DNA of 32,090 nt, from the NCBI GenBank assembly GCA_023412275.1, contig JAEYNY010000111.1, positions 1-32,090 on the forward strand, given 5' to 3'. How positions within the stretch are numbered: the first letter of the stretch is position 1; every line of letters starts with the position of its first letter. Shown one piece after another: positions 14,672 through 23,414 of this stretch. The notes under the pieces were generated by a model. The model had not been told where the DNA came from and did no database searches. It saw nothing but the letters and a program-made list of their open reading frames with translations. The stretch is from Bacillota bacterium (GTDB lineage: Bacteria > Bacillota > Clostridia > Acetivibrionales > DSM-1351). A program made the position numbers and the translations under genes.

Positions 14672-15562
14672 ATGGGTGAGATTTGCAGCTGCTGTCCGAG
14701 ACATTGCGGAGTTGACAGAAATAATGTGACTGGCTTCTGTGGGGTATCTGAACAGCCAAAGGTTGCCAAGGCTTTTTTGCACATGTGGGAGGAACCTTGT
14801 ATCAGCGGCACCAACGGCTCTGGAACGGTGTTTTTTAGCGGCTGTAATTTAAAATGTGTATTCTGTCAGAACTATGAAATAAGTCAGGAAGGTTATGGAA
14901 AGGTGATAACCATAAGCAGGCTGCAGGAAATTTTCATGGATTTGATTGAAAAAGGTGCACATAATATTAATCTTGTAAATCCTTCTCACTACACGAAAGC
15001 TATTAAGGAAGCAATTCTGCCTTTGAAGCAGCAGGGCAAGATTAATATTCCCATAGTCTATAATACAAATGGATATGATTCACCTGAAACCTTGCAGGAG
15101 ATGAAGGGGATAGTAGATGTGTACCTACCTGATTTTAAGTACTTTTCTGAGAAAACAGCTGTAAAATATGCGGCAGCATCGGATTATCCTCAAGTTTGCA
15201 GTAACGCAATTATTGAAATGTATAAGCAGGTTGGTTCGCCAGTATTAGACTCATCCGGTATTATAAAAAGGGGGCTTATCATCAGACATCTGATTTTGCC
15301 GGGGCATGTTAAAGAGAGTATAAGTATTCTGGACTGGATATACGAAAACCTACCGGGAGATGTTTATGTATCCCTTATGAGCCAGTATACCCCTTATTAC
15401 AATGCAAAGAATTTTCCGGAGATAAACAGGCCTATTACTAGAAATGAATACGATAAGGCAGTTAACCACCTTTACAAACTTGGTTTGGAAGAGGGCTATG
15501 TTCAGGAAAGGGAATCTTCAGACACACAATATATTCCGGATTTTAATCTGGATGGGGTTTGA
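14672..15562 (+). CDS. PflX-type radical SAM protein (PFL-activating-enzyme-like)
   Basis: The 296-residue product belongs to the PflX/COG1313 group of radical SAM enzymes, relatives of pyruvate formate-lyase activase of unsettled substrate. It has a Cys-rich N-terminus (CSCCPRHCGVDRN and GFCGVSEQ), then the cluster motif GCNLKCVFCQNYEIS with C58, C62 and C65. Next comes INLVNPSHYTKAI, and later DVYLPDFKYFS and IIRHLILPGHV, all typical of the group. The ATG at 14672 has GGGAGGG 9 bases upstream. The frame is open for about 100 bases further up, but that part is low-complexity and lacks a ribosome site. No glycyl-radical enzyme is encoded nearby, so the target cannot be read from context. Confidence 0.85.
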   Translation: MGEICSCCPRHCGVDRNNVTGFCGVSEQPKVAKAFLHMWEEPCISGTNGSGTVFFSGCNLKCVFCQNYEISQEGYGKVITISRLQEIFMDLIEKGAHNINLVNPSHYTKAIKEAILPLKQQGKINIPIVYNTNGYDSPETLQEMKGIVDVYLPDFKYFSEKTAVKYAAASDYPQVCSNAIIEMYKQVGSPVLDSSGIIKRGLIIRHLILPGHVKESISILDWIYENLPGDVYVSLMSQYTPYYNAKNFPEINRPITRNEYDKAVNHLYKLGLEEGYVQERESSDTQYIPDFNLDGV

Positions 15563-15579
15563 AATTTTGTAAAAAAAGA

Positions 15580-15608
15580 TTGCAATTAAGAAAAATGTGA
15601 TTTATAAT
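15580..15608 (+). promoter_or_regulatory. Sigma-A promoter of the Tad operon
   Basis: TTGCAA (15580-15585), a 17-base spacer and TATAAT (15603-15608) form a near-consensus promoter. The leader to the kinase start is about 80 bases, AT-rich, without an obvious riboswitch or hairpin. Confidence 0.65.
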
Positions 15609-15693
15609 TTTATTTATCATTTCTATATTTTTCTATTTTACCTAAAAAATATTTCAATCTAAATTTACATTATTGAACACGGGTGTTTCCAAA

Positions 15694-17271
15694 ATGCAGG
15701 ATAATTATTTTCAATCTAAATATAAGTATATAAGTTTGCTAGGGAGCGGGGGCTGCGGAGATGTGTATCTAGCCGAAAATACTAAGTTGGGCAATTTCTG
15801 GGCCATAAAGGAAATTCCAAAGGGCAGAGATTCTACCATCAGTGGTTACTTGGAACCAGAGATATTAAAGAGATTAAATCACCCCGCACTTCCAAGAATA
15901 TGTGATGTTTATGAGGATGAACGATGTATATATATCGTTGAGGACTATATAGAGGGAACCTGCCTTAAGCAGATACTTGATGAAAAAGGCAGTGTTGAAG
16001 AGAAAAAAGTGGCAGAATGGGGGATGCAGCTGTGCAGCGTGCTGGATTATCTCCACAGTCAGAAGCCTGATCCTGTTATATATGGGGATATGAAGCCCCA
16101 TAACATCATTTTGACAAAGGGAGAGACAATCAAACTCATCGATTTTGGAATATCCTCCACGTTAAATCAATCACGAGATAAACCTCCCGGCGTCACAGAA
16201 ACTGCATTTATAGGCACAAAAGGCTATGCGGCACCGGAACAATTCATGGGAGGTTGCTTATACCCGGCAACAGATATTTATTCTTTAGGAATTACTTTGA
16301 TTTATCTTATCACAGGGGTTGACCCCGTAAATAATTATTCTTTTTATCATAATAATAATTTCTCAGAATACCTTTCGACTGAAATGCAAGAAATACTTGC
16401 AAGATGTATAAATCCAAAGCCTGATTTTAGATACAGAACTGCAGAAGAACTCATGAAGGCCTTAAGACACTATCTTTTGGTAAACTCGGATGCTCTGATT
16501 CGTAAATCCCTTCATGGAATATCCCCATCCTACATATTTTCCAAAATAACTGCAATAACCGGAGCCGGTGGAACAGGCGTTTCTACACTAACAGCGGCAA
16601 TGGCTGAACAAGCTTCAAATTCCGGTAATTCCGTATGTATAGTTGATTTAAGTAAGTCAGGAGATTTAGTCAAAGTTTATTCTCGGGCTGGTGGGAATTC
16701 TTCTTCAACCCTTCCTAAAAAAATCAAATCTAACATGTACTATTTGAGACCGACAATCGAATTGTATGGCGATTCACCTAAGAATATGACCTTGAACAGC
16801 CTGTTGGGACAACTACAAGAGAAATACAGATACATATTTATTGACGGACCACCGGATATTCTGAACGCTATAGAAATATATCTGAATAGCATTTTTATTG
16901 TTTCTGACATGAATCCTTTAAGTATCGCTAAAATATTTGGAATTCTTGAAAGAGAAGGTCTGACGGAGAAGATAGTATCTAGAACTTCATTTATACTTAA
17001 TAAATTTTATAAAGGTGAATTGAGCTCTGATTTGCTTATCCACGGTGTTCTGGATAATTCTAATTCGGGGGAACTAAAAGAGTTGTTTTCAAGAATGGAA
17101 GTTTTTGAGGTGACCTACAGTGATAAGGTATATCTTAAGTGGATGTACGGTTACTTTGAAGAATTTTCAGGATTTAACGGGTTATTATCTGATAATTTCA
17201 AAAAATCAGTATCAAATATCATTTTACATAAAGTCATTCCCAATCAAAAAAAGTTATTTAAAAAGGAGTAA
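15694..17271 (+). CDS. Ser/Thr protein kinase fused to a MinD/ParA-like (TadZ-type) domain
   Basis: The 525-residue product is two domains. Residues ~10-265 are a complete Hanks-type kinase: glycine loop GSGGCG (17-22), K39 in AIKE, E56, catalytic YGDMKPHN (D132, K134, N137), D150 of DFG, and the APEQ segment at 180-183. Residues ~282-500 resemble a MinD/ParA ATPase: ITGAGGTGVSTLT aligns to the P-loop, VCIVDLSKSGD to the second strand and YIFIDGPPDI to Walker B. Both lysines of the deviant Walker A are gone (AGG for KGG, GVS for GKS), so this half probably does not hydrolyse ATP, like several TadZ proteins. The ATG at 15694 is preferred although its ribosome site is poor. There is no membrane segment. 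It is the first gene of the Tad operon, 5 bases before cpaB, which suggests phosphorylation-based control or polar placement of the pilus machine. Confidence 0.85.
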   Translation: MQDNYFQSKYKYISLLGSGGCGDVYLAENTKLGNFWAIKEIPKGRDSTISGYLEPEILKRLNHPALPRICDVYEDERCIYIVEDYIEGTCLKQILDEKGSVEEKKVAEWGMQLCSVLDYLHSQKPDPVIYGDMKPHNIILTKGETIKLIDFGISSTLNQSRDKPPGVTETAFIGTKGYAAPEQFMGGCLYPATDIYSLGITLIYLITGVDPVNNYSFYHNNNFSEYLSTEMQEILARCINPKPDFRYRTAEELMKALRHYLLVNSDALIRKSLHGISPSYIFSKITAITGAGGTGVSTLTAAMAEQASNSGNSVCIVDLSKSGDLVKVYSRAGGNSSSTLPKKIKSNMYYLRPTIELYGDSPKNMTLNSLLGQLQEKYRYIFIDGPPDILNAIEIYLNSIFIVSDMNPLSIAKIFGILEREGLTEKIVSRTSFILNKFYKGELSSDLLIHGVLDNSNSGELKELFSRMEVFEVTYSDKVYLKWMYGYFEEFSGFNGLLSDNFKKSVSNIILHKVIPNQKKLFKKE

Positions 17272-17276
17272 AGTCT

Positions 17277-17933
17277 ATGAGTAAAAGGCTTATTATAAAG
17301 ACCGTACTTATCTGCCTCGGCCTATTTCTGATTTTGGATTCTGCAATATTTGCATATATCTTTACCAAGTATCCGATTAATACGGAAAAGACAATATCTG
17401 TTGTTGTGGCAACGTCAGATATAAAAGAAGGAACGGTAATAGAAGAGCATTTTCTAAGGAAAAAAGAAGTTTATGCGTCGGCAGTAAGTTCTAGCGTTGA
17501 AACTGAAGTTAGAAATATTGCAGGGAAAAAGGCACTGACCGATATACACAAGGATGATTACATAAGATCATATGACCTACTGGAAAGGAAGGACTGGTAT
17601 AAGGATGATGAAAGAATAATTATTTTGCCAGTTAGTATGGAGGAAAGATTGGCTAATCTAATAAGAAAGGGTTCGTATGTTGACATAAGACTACAAAGGG
17701 ACACTAGTGAGGTTACAGAGGATGTTTTATACAAAGTACAGGTAAAGGATGTACTGGACGATACTGGCATAGCCTTGGATTCCAAGTCTGCAGTGAACTC
17801 CAAAACTGCATATTTAAAGTTGGTTTTAGGTAAGAAGGATAGGCAAAAGATATATTCTGCATCAAGAAACGGAAAGCTTATATATGAGTTGTACTGCGAT
17901 AGTACGCAAAAATCAGGAGGGGAGGTTAATTAA
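17277..17933 (+). CDS. cpaB: CpaB/RcpC-like SAF-domain pilus assembly protein
   Basis: The 218-residue product has an N-terminal membrane anchor (residues ~5-30). It is followed by a SAF domain starting VVVATSDIKEGTVIEEHFLRKKEV (~41-105) and the IAGKKALTDIHKDDYI segment seen in CpaB/RcpC. The C-terminal part (RIIILPVSMEERLANLIRKGSYVDI and later beta strands) completes the family pattern. In Gram-negatives RcpC works with the outer-membrane secretin; here there is no secretin, so it likely acts in the wall or outer leaflet. AAGGAG precedes the start, and the stop codon overlaps the next ATG by one base. Confidence 0.82.
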   Translation: MSKRLIIKTVLICLGLFLILDSAIFAYIFTKYPINTEKTISVVVATSDIKEGTVIEEHFLRKKEVYASAVSSSVETEVRNIAGKKALTDIHKDDYIRSYDLLERKDWYKDDERIIILPVSMEERLANLIRKGSYVDIRLQRDTSEVTEDVLYKVQVKDVLDDTGIALDSKSAVNSKTAYLKLVLGKKDRQKIYSASRNGKLIYELYCDSTQKSGGEVN

Positions 17934-18739
17934 TGGGTAAAACGGCAGCGGTGGTATCAGAGGTCAAGAACTCTGGCAAGTCAGTCTTTACATATATTCT
18001 GGCGAACCAAATCAGGGAAATGGTAACACAGGAAACTAAAATACTGGTTTGCTGTCTCAATTCAAAATACAGCCTTCTTTATAAGTTGCTAGGTATAAAT
18101 GAGGCTTCCCCCGGAATTGAGGAATTTATAAATCTGCAAGAAAGGGGATGCGAAAATAAAGCCCTGACTTTAGTGGATTTGATTCCGAAGTCAAATGGCA
18201 TATACTTTTTGGGGAGCTATAAAACCACAAATTCCTATGTTAACCGCAATGCGGACGGTTTTTCAACACTTGTTGATAGTCTTGAAAAAAACTTTGATTT
18301 AATCATATTCGATACAGTATCCAGCAAAGAAAATACCCTCACTAACGTAGTAATGGAAAAATCATATATGATCATAAATCTTTTTGTTCAGGATGCAGAA
18401 AGTGTAAATAAGCTTAATTTAATTAGAGATAAGTTGATACATAAACGGAATGAAATATATCTTATCTCAAAGTACAGAGATATCTATCCCAGAGTAGGTG
18501 ACATAAAGAGAAGGTTTTCTCTGGATAAGATGTATAAGATGGATTATTGTAAGACTTTACAGGAAATGAAGAACAGGGACAGCCTTCATCTTTATTTGCA
18601 AAGAGATACAGAATGCAACCACTCTTTAAGCGTTATTTCAAAGTATATTACTCAGGTATTTGATCTTGATATAAAAAGTAATAACAAGGAAGGCAAAAAA
18701 GTGAATTATTTAAAAAGTATATTTAACATACTTACGTAA
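17933..18739 (+). CDS. TadZ/CpaE-like MinD-family ATPase
   Basis: TadZ/CpaE proteins localise Tad machines, usually at a pole. The 268-residue product starts MGKTAAVVSEVKNSGKSVFTY: the P-loop keeps GKS but lacks the first signature lysine of the MinD/ParA group, since KGGVGKT is replaced by VKNSGKS. FDLIIFDTVSSKEN (~residue 120) is the Walker B-like strand with its Asp. The receiver domain of true CpaE is missing, so it is the ATPase part only. AGGAGGGGAGG lies just upstream within cpaB. This is the second MinD-like domain in the operon after the kinase fusion. Confidence 0.75.
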   Translation: MGKTAAVVSEVKNSGKSVFTYILANQIREMVTQETKILVCCLNSKYSLLYKLLGINEASPGIEEFINLQERGCENKALTLVDLIPKSNGIYFLGSYKTTNSYVNRNADGFSTLVDSLEKNFDLIIFDTVSSKENTLTNVVMEKSYMIINLFVQDAESVNKLNLIRDKLIHKRNEIYLISKYRDIYPRVGDIKRRFSLDKMYKMDYCKTLQEMKNRDSLHLYLQRDTECNHSLSVISKYITQVFDLDIKSNNKEGKKVNYLKSIFNILT

Positions 18740-18771
18740 GCTATTTTGTATATACAAAGGGGGTTAAAAGT

Positions 18772-20319
18772 ATGAGAACGTTACTAAAGTTGTGTTTAAA
18801 GGAATTAATGGACTATGTCGAGGAAGAATTAAGACTAAACGGACTCAATGGAATAAAAGAATATATGGAAGATACGGCAGGAAGTATCCTTGATAATGCA
18901 AAACAGGCTCAAAAGCTTCTGGCAATGGATGGGAGCCCAAAAGCGAGAGAATTTATGCAAAACAGCATTTATTTCTTACTTATAGAAAAGTCTGAAATCA
19001 TTACCCAGGAAAATATTGATGGGATTTTGGGAGAGTATCACATAAATTATTATGAAAATATATATACTGGCGGCGACGCAAAATTCATACCCAAGCCTAT
19101 TGACACGGAGATTGCAGAACATTTAAGTCGGTATTCTATTAGTATAGACGACGATTTTGATATAAAGCTGCAAAAGCTTACGCAAATCATTTATCAAGAG
19201 ATATACGGGTACGGTATCCTTGATGAACTGATTTTCGACCCGGTGCTCAATGAAGTAGCCTGCACAAGGAACGACTATATATGGATTCAATACAAAGGAA
19301 TCAAAAGGCATATCCCCAATAAGGCTTTTTGCTTCAGCAGTGAGGGCAGCTATAGAAAATTAATAGAGAACAGGTTAACTTCAACAGCAAGAGAAGAAAT
19401 GAATGCAGGAGCACCTCTTGTATACGCAGTCTTAAAAAATGGGGCAAGAGTAACTGCGCTAAGACCGCCCTTATCAAAATACTATGTTGTAAATGTGCGA
19501 TTGTTTGCTCCCAAAACCCAATTGGTTAATTATAGAGATAACTTTATTGAAAACAGAATTGCCCGTATTATTGAACTCCTTGCAGGAAAGGGAAGAAGAA
19601 ATGTTGCTATCATAGGGGAACAGGGTTCGGGGAAAACTACTGCAGCTGATGAGCTTATAATAAAGCAACTTGACCCGGATATAAGCATAGGACTTGCAGA
19701 AAACATACATGAGCTGAATATTTCTTCAAACTATCCCGGAAAAAATATAGTTGAACTGCAATACACAAAGGAGTTTAAGCCCTCGGATATAACAGAGGTT
19801 TTTTTCAGACTTAACAGGGATATTGTAATATACGGTGAGGTCAGGAATTCATACGAGGCCTTTGAAATGATAAAGGCTATGCTGAGACAGGCCAGAGGCA
19901 GTCTTTTTACCTTTCATTCATCAAGTCCGAGACGCATGATCCATGACCTGAGGCAACTGTTGATGCAGACCGGCTATTATACCGACTTCAGGGAAGCCCA
20001 GTTTGATGTGGCAGATGCGGTTGACCTGATAATACATATAAAACTGGACAGAGAAACGGGACAACGTTATGTATACAAAGTTTCGGAAGTTTTGGCTTGT
20101 GAAGAAAACATGACTTTTCAGATAAACGACCTTTTTGTTTTTGACAAGGAGAAAGAGAGGTACATATCAAACAAGGATGGCCTTTCAAAGCAGCAATTAC
20201 TATCCTGTCTAGAGTATGAATTTAACCAATCTGATGCAGAAGAATTGAGTAGACTGTTTTGTCAGAGTTATTCAGACAGTGATTCTGGCGGTGCCTTTCC
20301 GGAGGTTGATACCATATGA
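18772..20319 (+). CDS. cpaF: Tad secretion motor ATPase CpaF/TadA
   Basis: This ATPase drives pilin assembly at the inner face of the membrane. The 515-residue product has an all-alpha N-terminal region, then the CpaF core: QIIYQEIYGYGILDELIFDP and the NEVACTRNDYIWIQ segment. Walker A is GEQGSGKT at residues 282-289, Walker B is DIVIYGEVRNS with E356, and the histidine box RQARGSLFTFHSSSP carries H382. All catalytic features are present. AAAGGGGG precedes the ATG. The last 4 bases overlap tadB. The N-terminus lacks the FHA domain seen in some actinobacterial relatives. Confidence 0.92.
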   Translation: MRTLLKLCLKELMDYVEEELRLNGLNGIKEYMEDTAGSILDNAKQAQKLLAMDGSPKAREFMQNSIYFLLIEKSEIITQENIDGILGEYHINYYENIYTGGDAKFIPKPIDTEIAEHLSRYSISIDDDFDIKLQKLTQIIYQEIYGYGILDELIFDPVLNEVACTRNDYIWIQYKGIKRHIPNKAFCFSSEGSYRKLIENRLTSTAREEMNAGAPLVYAVLKNGARVTALRPPLSKYYVVNVRLFAPKTQLVNYRDNFIENRIARIIELLAGKGRRNVAIIGEQGSGKTTAADELIIKQLDPDISIGLAENIHELNISSNYPGKNIVELQYTKEFKPSDITEVFFRLNRDIVIYGEVRNSYEAFEMIKAMLRQARGSLFTFHSSSPRRMIHDLRQLLMQTGYYTDFREAQFDVADAVDLIIHIKLDRETGQRYVYKVSEVLACEENMTFQINDLFVFDKEKERYISNKDGLSKQQLLSCLEYEFNQSDAEELSRLFCQSYSDSDSGGAFPEVDTI

Positions 20320-21275
20320 CGGAGATAGAGAGATTATCAAATACAATTGTTAATTTAATAAACACCTACCAACCGTACATTATAATGATTCTATCAGGAC
20401 TGCTACTTTTTTTAACAGGTATTGGGATTTCCGCATATAATCGAGTTTTAAAGGAAAGTAAATACAGAATTAAAAAGGCCAAGCTAGGAAGATTTTTTGA
20501 GTGTTTAGAAGCAATTACAAAAAAGTTTCCATTAAAATATGTTTCAAAGAGAATTGAAAAGGCGTTAGGCTATTTGATTCTGGACAATATCACCCAGAAA
20601 AAGCTTGTTGCAATATCCTCTATTTTTATACCAATAACCGGCCTTTTAATCTATTGCACAATCGAAGCAATTATGAAGCTTTGGTATACAAAGCTGGTTG
20701 CACTTGCCTTATGTTTTATGGTACCGTATTATACCTTTACACTAACTCTTGATTATCTAAGATACAGTATAAAGCAAAGAATACCTTCCTTTATTGATTC
20801 TTTCAGGAGTTCCTTTGTTTCTCATAATAGAATAAAACCTGCGTTGCGGGAATGTTGCTCAAATGCTAATAAACATCTGGCGAGGATAATGTTAAGGGTG
20901 TCGGACAGCTCTGATATCAATGACAGCCTCTGTACCGTAAGGGACCGGATAAATGATACCTGGTTCAATATATTTGTGACACTTCTTATAAATTACAGAG
21001 AAAACGGCGGAGAACTTATAAACCAGCTTTACAAGCTGAATAAGACAATAACCCGCTATAACAACATTGAGAAAAAGAAAAACAGGAGGCTTATCTGGTA
21101 TGAATTTTTTACACTAGGAGCAAGTATATTCAGCCTGCCTGTAATTATTCTCATAAACAAAATGATTCTTGGAGCGAATATGAGACTGTATTACAACACT
21201 GCTCAAGCAGCAGCGAAGATAGCAATTTATTCTCTTTCAGCTTTAATAATAGTACGTGTACTCAGAAGACTATAA
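20316..21275 (+). CDS. tadB: TadB-like inner-membrane platform protein
   Basis: The 319-residue product is a GspF/TadB-type membrane protein. It has a first transmembrane helix near residues 18-40, a pair around 100-145 (ISSIFIPITGLLIYC and LVALALCFMVPYYTF) and a last pair near 270-315. Between them lies the cytoplasmic helical domain IPSFIDSFRSSFVSHNRIKPALRECC. Together with TadC it forms the platform turned by CpaF. The ATG overlaps the cpaF stop (ATGA), with GGAGG 12 bases upstream inside cpaF. Confidence 0.85.
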   Translation: MTEIERLSNTIVNLINTYQPYIIMILSGLLLFLTGIGISAYNRVLKESKYRIKKAKLGRFFECLEAITKKFPLKYVSKRIEKALGYLILDNITQKKLVAISSIFIPITGLLIYCTIEAIMKLWYTKLVALALCFMVPYYTFTLTLDYLRYSIKQRIPSFIDSFRSSFVSHNRIKPALRECCSNANKHLARIMLRVSDSSDINDSLCTVRDRINDTWFNIFVTLLINYRENGGELINQLYKLNKTITRYNNIEKKKNRRLIWYEFFTLGASIFSLPVIILINKMILGANMRLYYNTAQAAAKIAIYSLSALIIVRVLRRL

Positions 21276-21301
21276 AAGAGAAAGGGGGATAAAAAGAGGA
21301 T

Positions 21302-22417
21302 ATGTTATTTATTCTGTTGATTATTGTTGGCGTTTTAGCAGTTTTTTGTGGATTAAATTTTAAGGTTATTAAAATATCTAAAAATTGTAAAAGAAAAAAT
21401 ATCACAGGTGTAATCGAAAGTGTGGAAGAGAATTTCTTTATAAAAAAAGTTCTTGATTTTATTACAAAGAACAAAGAGCATTGGTTTAACAGGTTTGAAG
21501 CTCGTGTACTGGAACTTAGCGAAGTTGGTATTAGTTTAAGAAGACTGTATTTGATTAAAGGTTTATGTTTTTTATTATGTATTATTGTTTTCTCAGCTAT
21601 AAGATATACAAATATGGGTTATGAACAAAGACTTGTCATTGAGAATACTGAGAAGGAAGAGTCACTTTTCTATAGTCCCCAATCACAGGATAACCGGCAA
21701 TACCACTTCTACAGGATGGTTTTATGGGAAGTAGGAGAGGATGTGCTTGAAAACTTGGATGATACAAAGATATACCAACTGGTTGAAGAAAAAGTGGCTA
21801 AGGTTCTGAACTCATCAGATAAACATGAGATTGACGAAAAGACAGAATGGTTTATAAATAAATGGGAGGATACGCAGAAAATAGGATTTTTTAAACCTCG
21901 ATTTTTGTGGCTGATATTGATTTCATTGTTCCTTCCGGACATATTTCTTGTTATTAGGTGGCTTATTAAGGCTGCATTATATAAAAAGGAGATAATAAAA
22001 CTTGAATACATATTTCAACTCCTTGCCAGAATAGACGGAATAAAAACACTTGACATAATCTGCGAACTGGAAAAATCCTCAAAAACATATGAAGATTGGC
22101 TTAGGCAATTTGCGGTAATATTCAGGTACGATAAAAAGAAGGGTTTTGATTACCTAAAAAACAAAAACGTAAAGAGCCTGTCTAAATTCACTGATATTAT
22201 GGAAATATACAGTCTCCACGATAAGGAGGTTGCATTCCAAATACTGGACAGAGAGGCTATGGAGAGGGACGAGGCAATAATCATGGTAGCAGATGAAACA
22301 CTGGACTTTATAGATTTAGTAGCTTTTATCAGCATTATACCTTTGGTATATGAGTTGGCAAGGCTTATGCTGAATCCTATGCTGGATATGGTTTATAAGG
22401 CTTTTGAATTCATTTAA
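21302..22417 (+). CDS. tadC: TadC-like inner-membrane platform protein
   Basis: The 371-residue product has an N-terminal membrane helix (MLFILLIIVGVLAVFCGL), a second near residues 85-100, a large cytoplasmic part, a third near 200-220 (FLWLILISLFLPDIFLVI) and a C-terminal hydrophobic helix near 335-355. A GspF-like helical segment starts at KLEYIFQLLARIDGIKTLDII. It is more divergent than tadB, but its place directly after tadB and its topology fit TadC. An acidic insertion around residues 110-190 is unusual for the family. Confidence 0.75.
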   Translation: MLFILLIIVGVLAVFCGLNFKVIKISKNCKRKNITGVIESVEENFFIKKVLDFITKNKEHWFNRFEARVLELSEVGISLRRLYLIKGLCFLLCIIVFSAIRYTNMGYEQRLVIENTEKEESLFYSPQSQDNRQYHFYRMVLWEVGEDVLENLDDTKIYQLVEEKVAKVLNSSDKHEIDEKTEWFINKWEDTQKIGFFKPRFLWLILISLFLPDIFLVIRWLIKAALYKKEIIKLEYIFQLLARIDGIKTLDIICELEKSSKTYEDWLRQFAVIFRYDKKKGFDYLKNKNVKSLSKFTDIMEIYSLHDKEVAFQILDREAMERDEAIIMVADETLDFIDLVAFISIIPLVYELARLMLNPMLDMVYKAFEFI

Positions 22418-22428
22418 AGGAGAGAGGT

Positions 22429-22587
22429 ATGAAACAGGTAATCATAACTATAATAATGCTGGCTATAGCACTGGCACTTGTAATAGGGGTGATAGTCCCA
22501 TTAATAAGGCACGGAGCAGAAACTGGAAACCTTGCGGTAACCAATGGGTACAGTGCACTTCCTCGGATTGAAAGTATTTTAAATTAG
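22429..22587 (+). CDS. Mini-pilin candidate A (52 residues, hydrophobic N-terminus)
   Basis: AGGAGAGAGG lies just before the ATG. The product starts MKQVIITIIMLAIALALVIG and VIVP, a single membrane helix beginning almost at residue 1, then a polar tail containing RHGAETG. It is clearly paralogous to the next two genes over the first ~25 residues. It occupies the position of flp pilin genes and has about the size of a mature Flp pilin, but shows no G-XXXX-E prepilin peptidase site. It may be a pilin analogue or a small membrane accessory protein. Confidence 0.7.
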   Translation: MKQVIITIIMLAIALALVIGVIVPLIRHGAETGNLAVTNGYSALPRIESILN

Positions 22588-22611
22588 TATAGAAAGGGTA
22601 GGAAAAATAAT

Positions 22612-22779
22612 ATGAAAAAAATAATTATCTCTATTGCAATGTTTGCAATAGCAATGGCACTTCTTGTTGCTGTAATTGTACCTCTTGCCAATCATGGCAG
22701 GGAGAACGGCGTTAAGGTTGAAGGGCAGTTGGATACCGTAGATTCTCAGATAAATACACTAAGCGGTACTATACGTTAA
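22612..22779 (+). CDS. Mini-pilin candidate B (55 residues)
   Basis: This is the second member of the triplet: MKKIIISIAMFAIAMALLVA then VIVPLANHGRENG, with a polar, partly helical tail of about 25 residues. The hydrophobic segment matches candidate A at most positions; the tail does not. AAAGGGTAGGA lies 9-20 bases upstream of the ATG. No prepilin cleavage motif is present. Confidence 0.7.
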   Translation: MKKIIISIAMFAIAMALLVAVIVPLANHGRENGVKVEGQLDTVDSQINTLSGTIR

Positions 22780-22791
22780 TCGGGGGCATAT

Positions 22792-22944
22792 ATGAAAAAT
22801 ATAATAATTGCAATAATCATGTTTGCATTATGCGTAGCTTTGGTGATAGGAACTGTAGTTCCCACATCAGAGCTGATATCGGATACAGGCGAAAAGGTTT
22901 ATCAGTCTGTAAAAAAACTTAACGATAATATTAAAGATGATTGA
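22792..22944 (+). CDS. Mini-pilin candidate C (50 residues)
   Basis: This is the third member of the triplet: MKNIIIAIIMFALCVALVIG then TVVP, followed by an acidic-basic helix-like tail ending KKLNDNIKDD. A CGGGGG site lies 7 bases upstream. The shared pattern of the three is MK-x-II-x-x-I-x-M-x-A-x-x-x-AL with VP at the end of the helix, and a TG or NG shortly after. Confidence 0.7.
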   Translation: MKNIIIAIIMFALCVALVIGTVVPTSELISDTGEKVYQSVKKLNDNIKDD

Positions 22945-22967
22945 TTGCACTAAGCTTGGGAGGATGA

Positions 22968-23414
22968 ATGAATAAAATATATGCATTTCTTATTATTATT
23001 CCTTTAATTGCAGTTCTCTTTTTTAAAACCATTACATTTTATGAATATGACACCAAGCAAAGGTATGTAAAAAATACTGTGGATAGTGTTGCTCACAAGG
23101 TTATGATTACGGGAGTTATGACTGCCAGCGACCAGGAAGAACTTCTTGAAAAGCTGGGGAAACTGGGGACTTTCCGAGCCGGTAATATTAGTATCAAATG
23201 CGGAAACGTACAGCCCGACGGAACAGTTGGCAGACTTTGCAACTATGTATTGGGAAGTGTTCTGGACAGGGGAGAAATATTTAGTATATATGTTGAATCG
23301 GAGAATGAGAGCGTTTTTTCAGAAACGGAGGTTAATTCTGATAATGAAGGCAATGGGTTACATTACAGGGCAAAAGCTGTATGCAGGGTTGAAAAAAACA
23401 GTGGGGAGGATTAA
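22968..23414 (+). CDS. TadE-like pseudopilin (probable)
   Basis: The 148-residue product has an N-terminal membrane helix (residues ~4-20), then EYDTKQRYVKNTVDSVAHKVMITGVMTASDQEEL. This resembles the start of the extracytoplasmic part of clostridial TadE-type minor pilins. Two cysteines at ISIKCGNV and GRLCNYV could form a disulphide. GGGAGGATG precedes the ATG; another ATG four bases earlier is out of frame. The last 71 bases overlap the next gene. The family call is by pattern and position, not by strong motifs. Confidence 0.6.
   Translation: MNKIYAFLIIIPLIAVLFFKTITFYEYDTKQRYVKNTVDSVAHKVMITGVMTASDQEELLEKLGKLGTFRAGNISIKCGNVQPDGTVGRLCNYVLGSVLDRGEIFSIYVESENESVFSETEVNSDNEGNGLHYRAKAVCRVEKNSGED

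Noticed and set aside
15651..15721. Direct repeat TTTCAATCTAAAT at 15652-15664 and 15709-15721, possibly the start of a CRISPR-like array.
   Set aside because: There are only two copies, one of them inside the kinase coding sequence, and the sequence is AT-rich and short; chance is enough.
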